From Plecoglossus altivelis (lineage: Eukaryota > Chordata > Actinopteri > Osmeriformes > Plecoglossidae): 64,000 nucleotides of DNA. The DNA is taken from contig BROE01000028.1 in assembly GCA_036571765.1 (NCBI GenBank), positions 7,378,491 to 7,442,490 on the forward strand, read 5' to 3'. The notes under the pieces are model-generated. The model ran no database searches. It was not told the origin of the DNA and saw nothing but the letters and a program-made list of their open reading frames with translations. Of the stretch, positions 55,401-63,408 are shown piece after piece. The position numbers and the translations under genes are program-made. The first letter of the stretch is position 1. Each line of letters opens with the position of its first letter.

Positions 55401-57784
55401 CCATAGTAGCTGTCTGCCCTCAAGGTTTAACAGTATCGGGCCTACTGGTGTAGGCAGAGATTGTGTTATTGTAGCTCGACATCAGAGAGCGGCACACTGC
55501 ACTGCGAGCTCCAGAGCATTCTCCTGAGACTCAGGGGGAGGTCCACTTAACATACTTCTCTCCAGCTGACACACTACTACATTCATGTCCAGTCACTGTT
55601 AACACGGCAGCTACCCTCTAATTCAGCCCCGCAGTGCAATATTCAACACACTCTATTTCCGTCCAATCGCCGCCAACACCGTTCTGCATTCCTGTCCAAT
55701 GACATTTCGTCACGCGTTACTCATAACCAATCGCGGTTCGCGCAACTTCCCTACTCCTGCCTGATGACTGGTAACGGGTGTTACTCCCGCCCAGTGGGGG
55801 GGCCACTTCCCCCAATCCCATCTGCAGGCTGCAGACCCGTAACGCTGCCAGACTGCCAATCTGCCACGGTCGTTGACGAGGCCCAGCCAAGAGGGTCTCA
55901 GATGGACTGAGGAGCGCTGGAGCCCTGGAGAGCAGATTAGGACTGTCAACACACGAGGTGTGCTCCCCTCCACCGACATGCCATCATCTCCATTTGAGCC
56001 CCCCTGACAGGCTACGCAGTGCTAAACCCCTCGCCGCAATCCCCTGAAAGCCAATGCGAGTAGTTACACGTTGAAACTTTCTTTAATGAATGGCACTATA
56101 GGGATCACTGTCACATGAGAGTAACGCATGCTGGCTTGTGGTTACAATACTGTGCGTTTGAAGGGTTACCTCACCAGCAGTCCACCGAGTTCTAGGGATC
56201 AGACACGTGATTATTCCTCAACAAAACCAATGACTCTGACCGTCTCTCCCTCGGAGAGAAGTGAGTCGCCTCGCGTGCCTCGGAAACACGACTTTGCTCT
56301 GCAGTCGCTGCCTTAAACTCCGTCTGGGGAGCACTTCATCATACGCCGCTGTCAGGACAGCACGTCGGAGGCTATTTCCTCCAGGAAGCATGTGATCAGA
56401 CGCCGCGCCCCGTCAGCAACTACGAGCCAAGATGGATGGCGTTGACGGGACCCGGAGGCGTCCAAACGGCCCCCTCCCTTCCTGAGGTTCCGCCAGGCCT
56501 CCGTTAAAAAAGAAGCTCACAGTGACCTTCTGGACTTGAATGACTGTGAGCAAAATATGTCACGATCGGAAAAAAAGACCTGGAGTCAGACGTGTGTGAA
56601 CGCACCACCAATCTTACGTAAGGACACACAACAGCAGGGCACCTGGCTTGGACAACAGGGGGATTTACTGTACATGTGCACCTTGCGGAAACTGATTTCT
56701 TCCAGTTAAAGATTTCTTCTTTAAAACTAGCATCGATTTTCTTTTCCCATTGGGAGCATTCAATGGGCTACAAACTATATAGGCTGTATTGACGGCATGA
56801 CAAGAACAGGGGGTTGGACAGACCCACCTCAAACTGAACTCTCTTCTTTGTGTGAACATGCTGGGAAACCTTGAGCACCTGCCTTGTAGCAAGCCTCCAT
56901 GACTCTCTCTCTCTCTCACTCTCTCTCTCTCTCACTCTCTCTCTCTCACTCTTTCTCTCTGTCTCACTCTCTCTCTCTGTCTCTCTCTCTCACTCTCACT
57001 CTCTCTCTCTCTCTCTCACTCTCTTTCTCTCTCTCACTCACTCTCTGTCTTTCTCTCTCACTCACTCTCTCTCTCACACACACTGTCTCTCTCTCTCTCT
57101 TACTCCAGAAACACACAATGATGCTCAGATTTGACGTATTTTAAAAACTCTTATTGACTCATTATCATTGGAAGTTAGGTAACTGGATGATGTGTGTATG
57201 TCCACATGGCTTTATGACACAAATGAACAGTGAATAAACAAATGCTTTATCATGAACACTTTGCAAAAATACTATGAGTACTTACCATATTGACTTCTGA
57301 TACCATATCTATGCTTGCCACGTCTATACTCATCCCAACAGCGACCGGGGCACCTTAGAAATATAAGTATGCAATACAAAAACGTCGTCAGTGATTGTCC
57401 TTATAATTATATATGTTTACATACTGCATTAACTATTACGTGTATGATTATTTTACACCGAGTACAGATTATGTTTTGCTTTAAATAATTTACGTTTGAG
57501 AACAAAACTGTCAAATAAACTTCTACTGCGTACCTCCAAAGTCGGGGCGAAGGCGAATATCATAACCTTTCAATAGTTTATCCACAGTCTCTTTTACAAA
57601 AGACATATTCCCCGGTTCGTTGACGCTGAAACAGAAAGACCAGGATTACAGCCATTTGAAGACAACTTGGGTTACCCCGTTTACCAGTCATCTTCAACAC
57701 TTACCTCTGGGCACAGCACATCACTGCCACAATTAGTGGCAACGAAAGAACGTCCAATAGCCCTTTTTTCGCGAATCCCCTCAT
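34771..57784 (-). CDS. gabrb3: GABA-A receptor subunit beta-3, complete (9 exons, 477 residues)
   Basis: This is a beta subunit of the pentameric GABA-gated chloride channel of neuronal membranes. Exons on the minus strand are 57784-57705, 57625-57534, 57353-57286, 45924-45704, 44358-44276, 43320-43183, 40928-40776, 37360-37116 and 35124-34771. All join in frame with GT-AG introns. The 92, 68, 221, 83, 138, 153 nt series is the standard vertebrate beta-subunit exon series. Residues 1-26 are a signal peptide. The Cys-loop ([15 protein letters not shown]), loop B ESY, loop C FSTGAY, and M1-M4 are all intact. Beta-3 rather than beta-1 or beta-2 is shown by [13 protein letters not shown] (two serines where beta-1 and beta-2 have AS), a signal peptide ending VAVMCCAQ, and SGIQFRRQS in the M3-M4 loop. 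The M2 Asn in TTINTHLRE is the beta-2/3 etomidate-sensitive residue. Human beta-3 has 473 residues. Confidence 0.96.
35125..37115. other. gabrb3 intron 8
   Basis: A 2.0-kb intron. It has G-rich sequence just before exon 9 (35128-35165) and a CCA/CT microsatellite at 35395-35436. The rest looks single-copy and no exon was seen. Confidence 0.6.
37116..37360 (-). CDS. gabrb3: gabrb3 exon 8: M2, M3 and start of the cytoplasmic loop
   Basis: The exon is 245 nt, with acceptor GTCATCCAG|GC and donor AACCAG|GTGAGG. It encodes [19 protein letters not shown] (pore-lining M2 with the beta-2/3 Asn), M3 ([20 protein letters not shown]) and a charged loop [18 protein letters not shown] ending CNQ. M2 and M3 are unchanged from mammals; the loop is diverged. 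Confidence 0.97.
37361..40775. other. gabrb3 intron 7
   Basis: A 3.4-kb intron, mostly AT-rich single-copy-looking sequence at 37500-39400. It holds a SINE at 39420-39510, a long G run at 39858-39879, a CA repeat at 40090-40128, and the exon-7-derived repeat at 40610-40775. Confidence 0.6.
39420..39510 (-). mobile_element. tRNA-derived SINE head (minus strand)
   Basis: On the minus strand, TTTAGCTCAGTGGTTAAAAT is an A-box region and GGTCGCAGGTTCGAATCCC a near-perfect B-box at the right spacing. The anticodon arm does not fold into a clean cloverleaf, so this is a SINE head rather than a functional tRNA gene. Confidence 0.6.
40610..40800. repeat. Tandem repeat containing copies of the gabrb3 exon 7 5' splice site
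   Basis: The genuine exon 7 end and donor read (minus strand) CAGGGTGGCATTAG|GTACTG, with the donor ending near 40772. The same GGGTGGCATTAGGTAC recurs 77 nt further into the intron (near 40695) and again 65 nt beyond that (near 40630), inside longer similar units. Each copy is preceded by CCCTCTCAG. Confidence 0.88.
40776..40928 (-). CDS. gabrb3: gabrb3 exon 7: M1 and start of M2
   Basis: The exon is 153 nt, with acceptor CTCACCTAG|GT and donor GCATTAG|GTACTG. It encodes [19 protein letters not shown]1 ([20 protein letters not shown]) and DASAARVAL leading into M2. The 3' end plus donor is copied twice in the downstream intron (see 40610-40800). Confidence 0.97.
40929..43182. other. gabrb3 intron 6, with a 778-base sequencing gap
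   Basis: Ns occupy 41825-42602. The gap is flanked on both sides by C-rich sequence (CCCCAGCCCCTCCCC before, CCCCCCTCCCCTC after). A SINE follows at 42890-43045. The remaining sequence shows no exon. Confidence 0.8.
42890..43045 (+). mobile_element. tRNA-derived SINE
   Basis: The segment contains ATTGGTGTGCTTCCTGCCTG, then GGCCTGGGTTCCAATCTC in the B-box position. A C/T-rich body ending CTTCAACTGTCC and an A-rich tail with GCTAAATGACAAAA repeats complete it. It belongs to the same general family as the element at 5283. Confidence 0.6.
43183..43320 (-). CDS. gabrb3: gabrb3 exon 6: loops F and C
   Basis: The exon is 138 nt, with acceptor CGGGCGCAG|AT and donor TCCACAG|GTAAGAG. It encodes [18 protein letters not shown] through SRNVVFST. 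Loop C reads FSTGAY across the junction, with Ser where mammalian beta-3 has Ala (FATGAY); the binding Phe, Thr and Tyr are kept. Confidence 0.96.
44053..44215. repeat. CT-rich microsatellite tract in gabrb3 intron 5
   Basis: The plus strand is nearly all C and T, so the sense RNA would be GA-rich. The tract lies about 60 nt from the donor of exon 5. The rest of intron 5 (43321-44275) shows nothing recognised. Confidence 0.88.
44276..44358 (-). CDS. gabrb3: gabrb3 exon 5: Cys-loop and loop B
   Basis: The exon is 83 nt, with acceptor GTGTTGCAG|G and donor GAGAGCT|GTGAGTG. It encodes [20 protein letters not shown] then CTLEIES. It holds both Cys-loop cysteines, the NCT sequon and the ESY agonist-site residues; the Tyr is completed by the next exon. 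Confidence 0.97.
44359..45703. other. gabrb3 intron 4
   Basis: A 1.3-kb intron with no strong repeats. I see nothing in it beyond single-copy-looking sequence. Confidence 0.6.
45704..45924 (-). CDS. gabrb3: gabrb3 exon 4: extracellular core, loops A, D, E
   Basis: The exon is 221 nt, with acceptor CCCCTCAG|GAC and donor GGCCTGAG|GTGAGGA. It encodes [17 protein letters not shown] and the strongly conserved [18 protein letters not shown] stretch, ending [10 protein letters not shown]. It includes the NLT sequon. It is essentially identical to mammalian beta-3. Confidence 0.97.
46395..46490. repeat. GTCT/GACT tetranucleotide microsatellite
   Basis: Runs of GTCT interrupted by GACT units extend over about 95 nt in gabrb3 intron 3. 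Confidence 0.93.
47505..47630. repeat. C-rich CACCCTCCCACC degenerate minisatellite
   Basis: CACCCTCCCACC, CCACCTCACCCT and CACTTTACCCT units alternate over about 125 nt. The tract yields spurious Pro/Thr/Leu-rich frames. Confidence 0.85.
47745..47842. repeat. GGCT tetranucleotide repeat (interrupted)
   Basis: CTGGCTGGCTGG blocks alternate with GATTGGCTGG over about 100 nt. Confidence 0.85.
48278..48422. repeat. CA microsatellite with CCCA interruptions
   Basis: About 145 nt of CACACA with CCCACCCA breaks and one C run (48337-48346). It is low in complexity and gives His/Thr or Val/Cys spurious frames. Confidence 0.93.
48960..49180. repeat. Purine-rich tract with a 33-bp tandem duplication
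   Basis: GAGAGACAATGGAAGGAAAG plus 13 nt is repeated exactly with a period of 33 (48981 and 49014). GAGACAGAGA-type sequence follows. Confidence 0.88.
49360..49632. repeat. CTCCTCCTCCAC-type pyrimidine minisatellite
   Basis: Units such as CCCCCTCTCCTCCTCCACC run over about 270 nt. On the gene-sense strand this is GGAGGAGG-rich and could form G-quadruplexes. Confidence 0.9.
50636..51174. repeat. Long polypyrimidine tract
   Basis: About 540 nt are almost exclusively C and T on the plus strand, giving open frames of several hundred codons on both strands that are not genes. The tract is a homopurine/homopyrimidine block of the kind that can form triplex (H-DNA). Confidence 0.93.
51151..51705. 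repeat. 403-bp-spaced duplication with a unique ~125-bp core
   Basis: A unique segment starting GTGGAGACAGAAGAGAGCTT occurs at 51175-51299 and again at 51578-51702, apparently identical until the last few bases (CTGACTGCC against CTGACAGCC). The pyrimidine tracts separating and preceding the cores differ in detail. Confidence 0.92.
54953..55018 (-). mobile_element. SINE/LINE tail with AAT microsatellite
   Basis: The minus strand reads GATTTGGATAAGATTGCCTGCTAAATGAGCA, followed by an ATT run of about 8 units. This is the conserved 3' tail motif of fish tRNA-SINEs and L2 LINEs with its short-repeat terminus. The body upstream is not recognisable. Confidence 0.65.
56898..57105. repeat. CT microsatellite with CACT interruptions
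   Basis: About 200 nt of CTCTCT and CTCACT. It lies about 180 nt downstream (gene sense) of the exon 3 donor of gabrb3. The sense RNA is GA-rich. Confidence 0.93.
57286..57353 (-). CDS. gabrb3: gabrb3 exon 3: loop G/beta-1 strand
   Basis: This 68-nt exon has acceptor TTTCTAAG|GTG and donor AATATG|GTAAGTAC. It encodes [20 protein letters not shown] then NM. Human beta-3 has PPVCVGMNIDIASI here, so this is one of the more diverged extracellular pieces. The intron before exon 4 is about 11.4 kb. Confidence 0.95.
57534..57625 (-). CDS. gabrb3: gabrb3 exon 2: mature N-terminus
   Basis: The exon is 92 nt, with acceptor CTGTTTCAG|C and donor TTGGAG|GTACGCAG. It encodes [18 protein letters not shown] through [10 protein letters not shown]. 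It contains the NMS sequon near the mature N-terminus that is known to be glycosylated in beta subunits. The intron to exon 1 is only 79 nt. Confidence 0.95.
57705..57784 (-). CDS. gabrb3: gabrb3 exon 1: signal peptide
   Basis: The ATG is at 57784-57782 and the donor is CAGAG|GTAAGTG. Twenty-six codons encode [16 protein letters not shown] then [10 protein letters not shown], a signal peptide of the same length as the VVCCAQ-ending human form. The exon ends in phase 2; AG plus C of exon 2 gives the first mature Ser. No second alternative signal-peptide exon, as known in mammals, was recognised upstream. Confidence 0.93.
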
Positions 57785-60087
57785 TCCTTGTAGTCTCTGA
57801 GCGACTGAACGGATGTCAAGGTTTTCCAGCGTTCAACAATTGACAAAATGACCACAGACTGTGTTACTTCGGTAGCGTTCAACTACCTTATTTCTTATCT
57901 CCCGAAGTCCCTGGGTCAGGTGAGAACTATGGATTTATCCGATGCTTATCTCTTGAATATAAAAATATTATTGAGCAGCAGCCCATTTGGTGAACACCAC
58001 ACATTTTGCGCAAACCGTTGCCAGTGATGGCAGCGACCTATAGTAGTTGGGGCTCCGCCAAGTCTTCATTATTTAGACAGTCTTTAGCAGCCTTTTGCTT
58101 TGTTAAGCTTGGTTGGTGAGCAGATCTTCAAAATCTCGCCGAGAAAGTGTCAAGACTCGGTCCGAAAGTACGCGTCCAATTTCCATAATCAGATATCCAT
58201 GTTGTCATCACTAGTTTTCTTGGCAGCGGGCTCGTCGGCATCAATGTATAATACTCTCCTTTGACATTCAGTCTGGGTTAGAGTTTGAAGGATTTGGCTA
58301 CCTATGAGATAGGGTCTACAACAACCAGCACTGGGAGCCACGTGATACTGTAGTCGGAGAGCTAGTTGAGGCGTTTTTTGCTGATTGGTAGAACAAGAGA
58401 GTTCATGAAGAGACAAGAGCCAGGTAGCACCAATTCATTCAGCTGGAGAATTGTCTTAATGGTTAACACCCGTGCGCCCGGGTTATAGCCTACGATAAGA
58501 CGCGGTAGTGCCGACTGGGTGGTCTCATCCCAGTTCAGCCGGCTTCTGGTTTAACGTCTCCTATTGCGCATTAACTACGCCTATGGCGCACAATATTAAT
58601 TTGCAAAGAGAATCTGGTGTATCAAAGGGGAGTAAGCTATAGTCAAAAGAGGCGGTTATTCGTGTCAAAAGACTACATAATAACTTGGGTAAGCTTCAAA
58701 GAATCACGCGAGACCTGCCCCCTCCCCAAACGCATGCGGTGACTTGGGTGAGTGAAAAGTGAGAGGGACCAATACAAAGAGTCATGGGTGAGTGTGTCCA
58801 CACAGTGTGTTTCCAGTCAAATATGACGGGGCGGAATATCAGTCTGTTATCAGACGGAATGTGTCCCCCTAAACGGACCAAAGATGAATATTCACAATAT
58901 AGTTTTCTTCTCAACGACGATATGATATATATCAGAAAGACTGACGTAAGAGTTTGGAATAAGGACACTAATCACTGCGGATCGATACGATTGCTAAAAT
59001 AAACCTCTCACCATCGTCATGCTTTCAAAGAGCTCTGTGCAAAAATGAGTTGTTTTTTATGTAACGTAAATGACTTAAGTGGCCTGGTGTGTGTCTGTGC
59101 GCACGCGCTTGTGTGTGTGTTGAGGTCCATGGCAATGATTTCGATGAGATCTAAATATCCATACTCCATTAGTTTTCTAGGCTCTGCGGACTGCCTGCCT
59201 CTAATGGGTTTCTCCTGGCCCTGGAGAGGAGACGGGTTGGTTCCGGGAGCTGCATTAGACGGATTCCAAACCCCAATGATAGGCTTGATAATAGGTTACA
59301 AACAATTCTCGGTTGGAGACAATGTTCAGCTCTAAGATGTTTTACTGTTGGCCTACATATAGCAATTTATATTCCCTAACAAAGAAATTGAACTATATCA
59401 TAGCCTGTATATATCGTATTCAAACATTGTCATGGGGCGGATTCTTTGACCTTTGTAAAACTGGTATCATTTGGTCTTAGGCTTGTGTGTATTTATGTGT
59501 CTAAATATATTTGAATGCATCATTGGTTTACAAAGATAACACGAGAGCCCTCTCAGGTCCTACCCAGCAAGCACCTCCACACGCGCAGCACCCACTCGCA
59601 CTCTCAGGCCCAGCGCTTTTGACTCGCGGATTATTCATCCGCGGGAGCTGAAGAGTGGGCAGAGAGAGGAGAAGCACGTCTTCAACCTTGGTCTGTGAAG
59701 GGCCGTGCATCCGGGCTCGGAAGAGTTTGCATTTAAGCAGAACCAGAGCTTTGTCTTTTTAGTGAAGCTGTTCCGGAGTATCCGGCCTTGTGGGACGAAT
59801 AAGGAGGGGAGATGGTTTGTGACTCTTCCTTTACCCTCGTCCCTCGATGGATTCGCAGGGAAAGTTGTGTTTTTCTAATCAGCCGTTGGAGATATCAGTG
59901 CTCGAGCTGATATCACTGCAGGGGAACGACAACGATCTTTATCTTATTGGTCCCGTCAACCAATGTCTTTGTGACACAGATAACCCTTTTTTGAAACTGA
60001 AACCGACCTTGTTATTCCACGAAAAGAGGTTGAACAGAAAGATTTATCCAGAACACCAAAATGAAATAGATTGTTGGCGATAATTAC

Positions 60088-60135
60088 CTTGTGTCGTAAA
60101 TAGCAAACAATTTTTTATTCCCGTCCACAGCATTC
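60088..60135 (-). other. Possible 48-nt exon upstream of gabrb3
   Basis: On the minus strand, a good polypyrimidine tract and acceptor (TATCTTCCTTTCTTCAG|GAATG) precede 48 nt that end ACACAAG|GTAATTATC, a reasonable donor. The segment is open in more than one frame. It could be a 5'UTR exon of gabrb3 or a chance pair of sites. I do not recognise any encoded sequence. Confidence 0.2.
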
Positions 60136-61062
60136 CTGAAGAAAGGAAGATAGAAACGTATTAGTGAAGTTTATGCAGTAGCAGGTTCTTAAATGTGTAC
60201 ATTTAGTTCGAAACAAGACAGAACTCTTCCATGGTGGAGATAGACTAGCTACTACATTTAAACATGGAGAAAGTGTACGTTCAAATTGCTTACGTTTCCT
60301 GACCAAGATTTGTTGCTAGGTACCAGTACAAAACAAGTCGTTTTGTACTCATTACCAACTCCATTTCATGGACAAAGTGCCACTAGGCTCTTTGGCCCTC
60401 ACGCGTGTTGTGGCGTGAGTCCCCGCTGTCTTACAAAGCCTCGTTATTTACCAGTAGCAATACGCTAGACCTAACAGCCAAGAAAGTCAATCATTTTCAA
60501 TCTTCGTGGCCTGCAAGACTAAACTGTAAATAAAAACACCTTTTCCTCAAATTGTTGGCTTTACTTGAGCTGAATTTCTGCTGACAAGGTTACGCGTGTG
60601 TATGGTACTTTGACTATTTATTTCTACTGGAAGGTTACTAAAAGTTAAAAGCGACATCAATCTGGAGTAAATTGCTACTAGTCCTGCCACCATCCTCCTC
60701 GTTTATTCTCATGACTAATGAATCATCATACACATTCAATATATTTCACTCTGCTCAAATCTGGTTGTGACGCATATTTGTAAAAAATTACATCTTTAGG
60801 TGTCTTACGTTACATGGGCGATGAAAACGCAATGATAGGCAATCACATAACGGTTGACTTATGTGCGCTCTTGAACATTTTTGATGAATGGTAAACCCCG
60901 ATCTTCACATCTCAACGTCAAAAGCAAAAATGATGAAATAAAATGTTTCGCCACATCCCAAATAGCAACAAGATTTATTCCCACTGTTATAAAATAATCT
61001 GAACATGGAATACGAGATCCCTCTCATGGTAGTCTTTGTAACTACTCTGTCTTCACACGCTC

Positions 61063-61066
61063 ACAG

Positions 61067-61148
<82 letters not shown>

Positions 61149-61212
61149 ACATACACACACACACACCCAAACATACACACGCGCACGCATTCACACGCAC
61201 GCTCTCTCTCTT
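61063..61212. repeat. Compound AC / TC / AC microsatellite
   Basis: AC units (61065-61094), TC units (61095-61115), then AC units with interruptions run to about 61200. The tract lies between the two divergent GABA-A genes. Confidence 0.93.
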
Positions 61213-63007
61213 TTTCCATCAATCTCTGTCTTGCTCTCCATCAAGCATAACATCTCAATCAAAAGCCAGCAGTTATAGCCTATAAGACAGTTCCTTTGAC
61301 TAGATGTGCACCATTTAATGGGTAGAGCCGACCGCTGGTTTTGGATCACTTTCGCGAGAACGCTAAGCAAAATAACACATTGATGGCAATTTGTCACAAA
61401 ATAACTTGCTTTGGATACAGTATTGGATTTCTTCAAGTGTGTTGTGTTCACCGTTGACGCACTGAATCTAATGGCGAACTAAAGGACGCCAAGTCAGCAA
61501 AATTGTTGGGAAACCCACTGAATTTGCTGCCACGGTTTTAATCATCGCCCTGGGGCAAAGAAATCCCATCCACAGAGGCGATTGTCCAACCTCTAGCAAC
61601 CTTTCTCTCATTTCCCCCCCGAGGGGCAATTATGGTGCGCGAACGGAGGTGAAGTCCCTCAACTTTGATTCCAAATATTAGCCGTTACAATCTGAGCGTC
61701 AGTCAGATCTATCAGCGCAGGAACAAGCGGTAGAAGTTTGACGGCGCAGCAGAACTGTGCGGTAAGCTTTCGCAACTGCGCTTAGCTGCCTGTGCAGCAA
61801 ACATTGCATGCAGTGTGATTAGATGTAGTGGGCTGTGTGAGTATTGGAGGAGAGCAAATTGTGGGTCCAGTGAAAAGGACGGTACACTCATTGGGGTTCA
61901 GACCGGCGGCGGTTAGCGTCGGGAGACCAACGAGAGGCATTTTAATGTTTGGTCGTTGCAGCACCGGAATGTAAGAAATATGGAGACGTGAGGAATGTCT
62001 AAAAGATGCGGAAGCCGTGATCAATGACTGAGTTCATCAGTGAGTCGTGAAAGAGGACAATTACCTACAATGCTGGGTCCGCACAATCTTTAGCAACGCA
62101 GGGTGTTTCTGAAGGGGAGCCAGAGTCCAGCGGAGGAACAGATTACATTGCGGGATTCGCCTCGAGGTTCAAATGGAATACAGACCTTATCAATAACGTT
62201 CTCACCACAGTACAGGTACAGATCTCGCTTAGACACGACATCATTGATTTGGTGAAAATTCCGGCGTTCATTGTTTCATAAACTCTGATGGAGATGCATA
62301 TCAGCATATCCTCTATAACTATTATTTAATTGCAGTTTATGCGTTTTTGGGGGTGTATAACAAAGGGCTCATTGTTAGAGACTGTATTACGAGGAACAAC
62401 GAATACTGTGATTTGAGGATTTTATAGGCAAATTCTCGGTATTATTAGGCCGGCTGAAATGAAGTATTGCATGTGATTAAATACGTATCTTGGCGGGACA
62501 TTCACGAGACAATTAAAGTACGCTGGCTACATGTGTTGTCCTTATAGGGTTAAAATAGAAGCTTCGTTCATTACCTCAATGCATACAATAACAACAAATA
62601 TGTAAAAGGGTATAAATCACAAAATTAATGGAGAAAAGTGAAAATAATTTTTCCATTTGTAATATGTAATTATCTATGTTCACAATCTTCTAATCATTTA
62701 TTAATGTAATGATTTTCATTTACCTTTTTGACGTTTAATGAACACTGTTTGCATTTGCATTAACCAGGAGTAGAACACGTATTTTTCCTAAGCGTGATAT
62801 GCCTTGAAGAGACTGATTGGTGAATGATTTTATTCAGAACGAACAGTAGTCCGCGCGCTTTACGCACGCAGCCACACTCTGCTCACACTGCAGATTTTGT
62901 GAGCAAACGACACCACGCAACTTTAAGACACGATTTGTATCAAGCGTCTTCAGTTTCTCCCCTCTGTCCCGCTGAAAACACATCTTGAACGTGACTTTGT
63001 TACAGGA

Positions 63008-63090
63008 ATGGGCGATGGGATGCGCTGCGGCTCTGCAATGACGAGGCTGTGGGTTTATGTCTGGCTTGTGAGCATCACCTGGCGTCTGAG
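63008..63090 (+). CDS. gabra5: gabra5 coding exon 1: signal peptide
   Basis: The ATG at 63008 opens 27 codons plus two bases before donor CTGAG|GTGAGATG. The frame contains three ATGs (63008, 63020, 63038); the last gives MTRLWVYVWLVSITW, a short hydrophobic leader. The first is listed, but any could be used. TTTGTTACAG|GA just upstream (ending 63005) looks like an acceptor, so a noncoding 5' exon may precede, as in mammals. The exon was placed by splice phase and leader character rather than by similarity. Confidence 0.65.
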
Positions 63091-63408
63091 GTGAGATGCG
63101 AACTCCCACTGCATCTTTCCCGTAGGCGTCGGGAAAACCATGCTATTTACGGACTATATTCTTATCTTACGTAAAAGCTGGAAATATATTTTGTCTTCTT
63201 TGAGCAGGCTCATCTCCATGTTGGATTGAGATATTCTTCACGTTAAAAAAAGTTCCTGCTGCTATTGTTCTTTTGTCATACAGCTTCTCCCAGATATCAA
63301 CTGGAACTCCCAAAGAGGCAGAACTTAATGACAACATTACCATTTTCACCCGAATCCTTGACGGATTGCTGGACGGCTACGACAACAGACTCCGCCCTGG
63401 TCTGGGAG
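63008..63408 (+). CDS. gabra5: GABA-A receptor subunit alpha-5, first two coding exons (partial)
   Basis: This is the N-terminus of an alpha subunit of the GABA-gated chloride channel; mammalian alpha-5 forms extrasynaptic, mainly hippocampal receptors. Coding exons are 63008-63090 and 63284-63408. They join in phase (AG plus C gives Ser). The second exon encodes NDNITIFTRILDGLLDGYDN then RLRPGLG. This is identical to human alpha-5 over that stretch; alpha-2 differs slightly (NNITIFTRILDRLLDG). Alpha-5 also fits the position, divergent from a beta-3 gene. The ligand-binding core and membrane domains lie beyond the window. No frame disruption is seen. Confidence 0.9.
63284..63408 (+). CDS. gabra5: gabra5 coding exon 2: mature N-terminus
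   Basis: The 125-nt exon has acceptor TTTTGTCATACAG|C and donor CTGGGAG|GTAAGC. It encodes FSQISTGTPKEAELNDNITI, then FTRILDGLLDGYDNRLRPGL. It contains the conserved NIT sequon. It ends in phase 1, as the alpha-subunit family requires before the 68-nt exon that follows. Confidence 0.93.

Larger units (their letters stand above)
45925..57285. other. gabrb3 intron 3 (11.4 kb), repeat-rich, with a 614-base gap
   Basis: This is the largest intron of the gene, separating the N-terminal exons from the extracellular core, as in mammals. It holds the tracts listed separately and a gap of Ns at 53387-54000, flanked by G-rich sequence (GGAGGGGGAGGGAGGG before, GGGAGAGAGAGTAGGGGGGG after). No coding exon was seen. 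CT-rich blocks are unusually dense at 49360-51600. Confidence 0.75.
57785..63007. other. Head-to-head spacer between gabrb3 and gabra5
   Basis: A 5.2-kb divergent intergenic region, which probably holds promoters and any 5' noncoding exons of both genes. A weak tRNA-like motif lies near 58455-58500 and a large AC/TC microsatellite at 61063-61212. A possible short exon lies at 60088-60135 (minus). Most of the rest is AT-rich single-copy-looking sequence. A plus-strand TATAAAT occurs at 62611, about 400 nt before the gabra5 ATG. Confidence 0.6.

Noticed and set aside
58455..58520. tRNA-like segment TTAATGGTTAACACCCGTGCGCCCGGGTT
   Set aside because: Only a partial A-box and a poor B-box, with no SINE body or tail. 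Too weak to list as an element.
62611..62617. TATAAAT as a gabra5 TATA box
   Set aside because: It lies about 400 nt before the ATG in AT-rich DNA where such motifs are frequent. Mammalian GABRA5 uses several upstream noncoding exons, so the site cannot be tied to a start.
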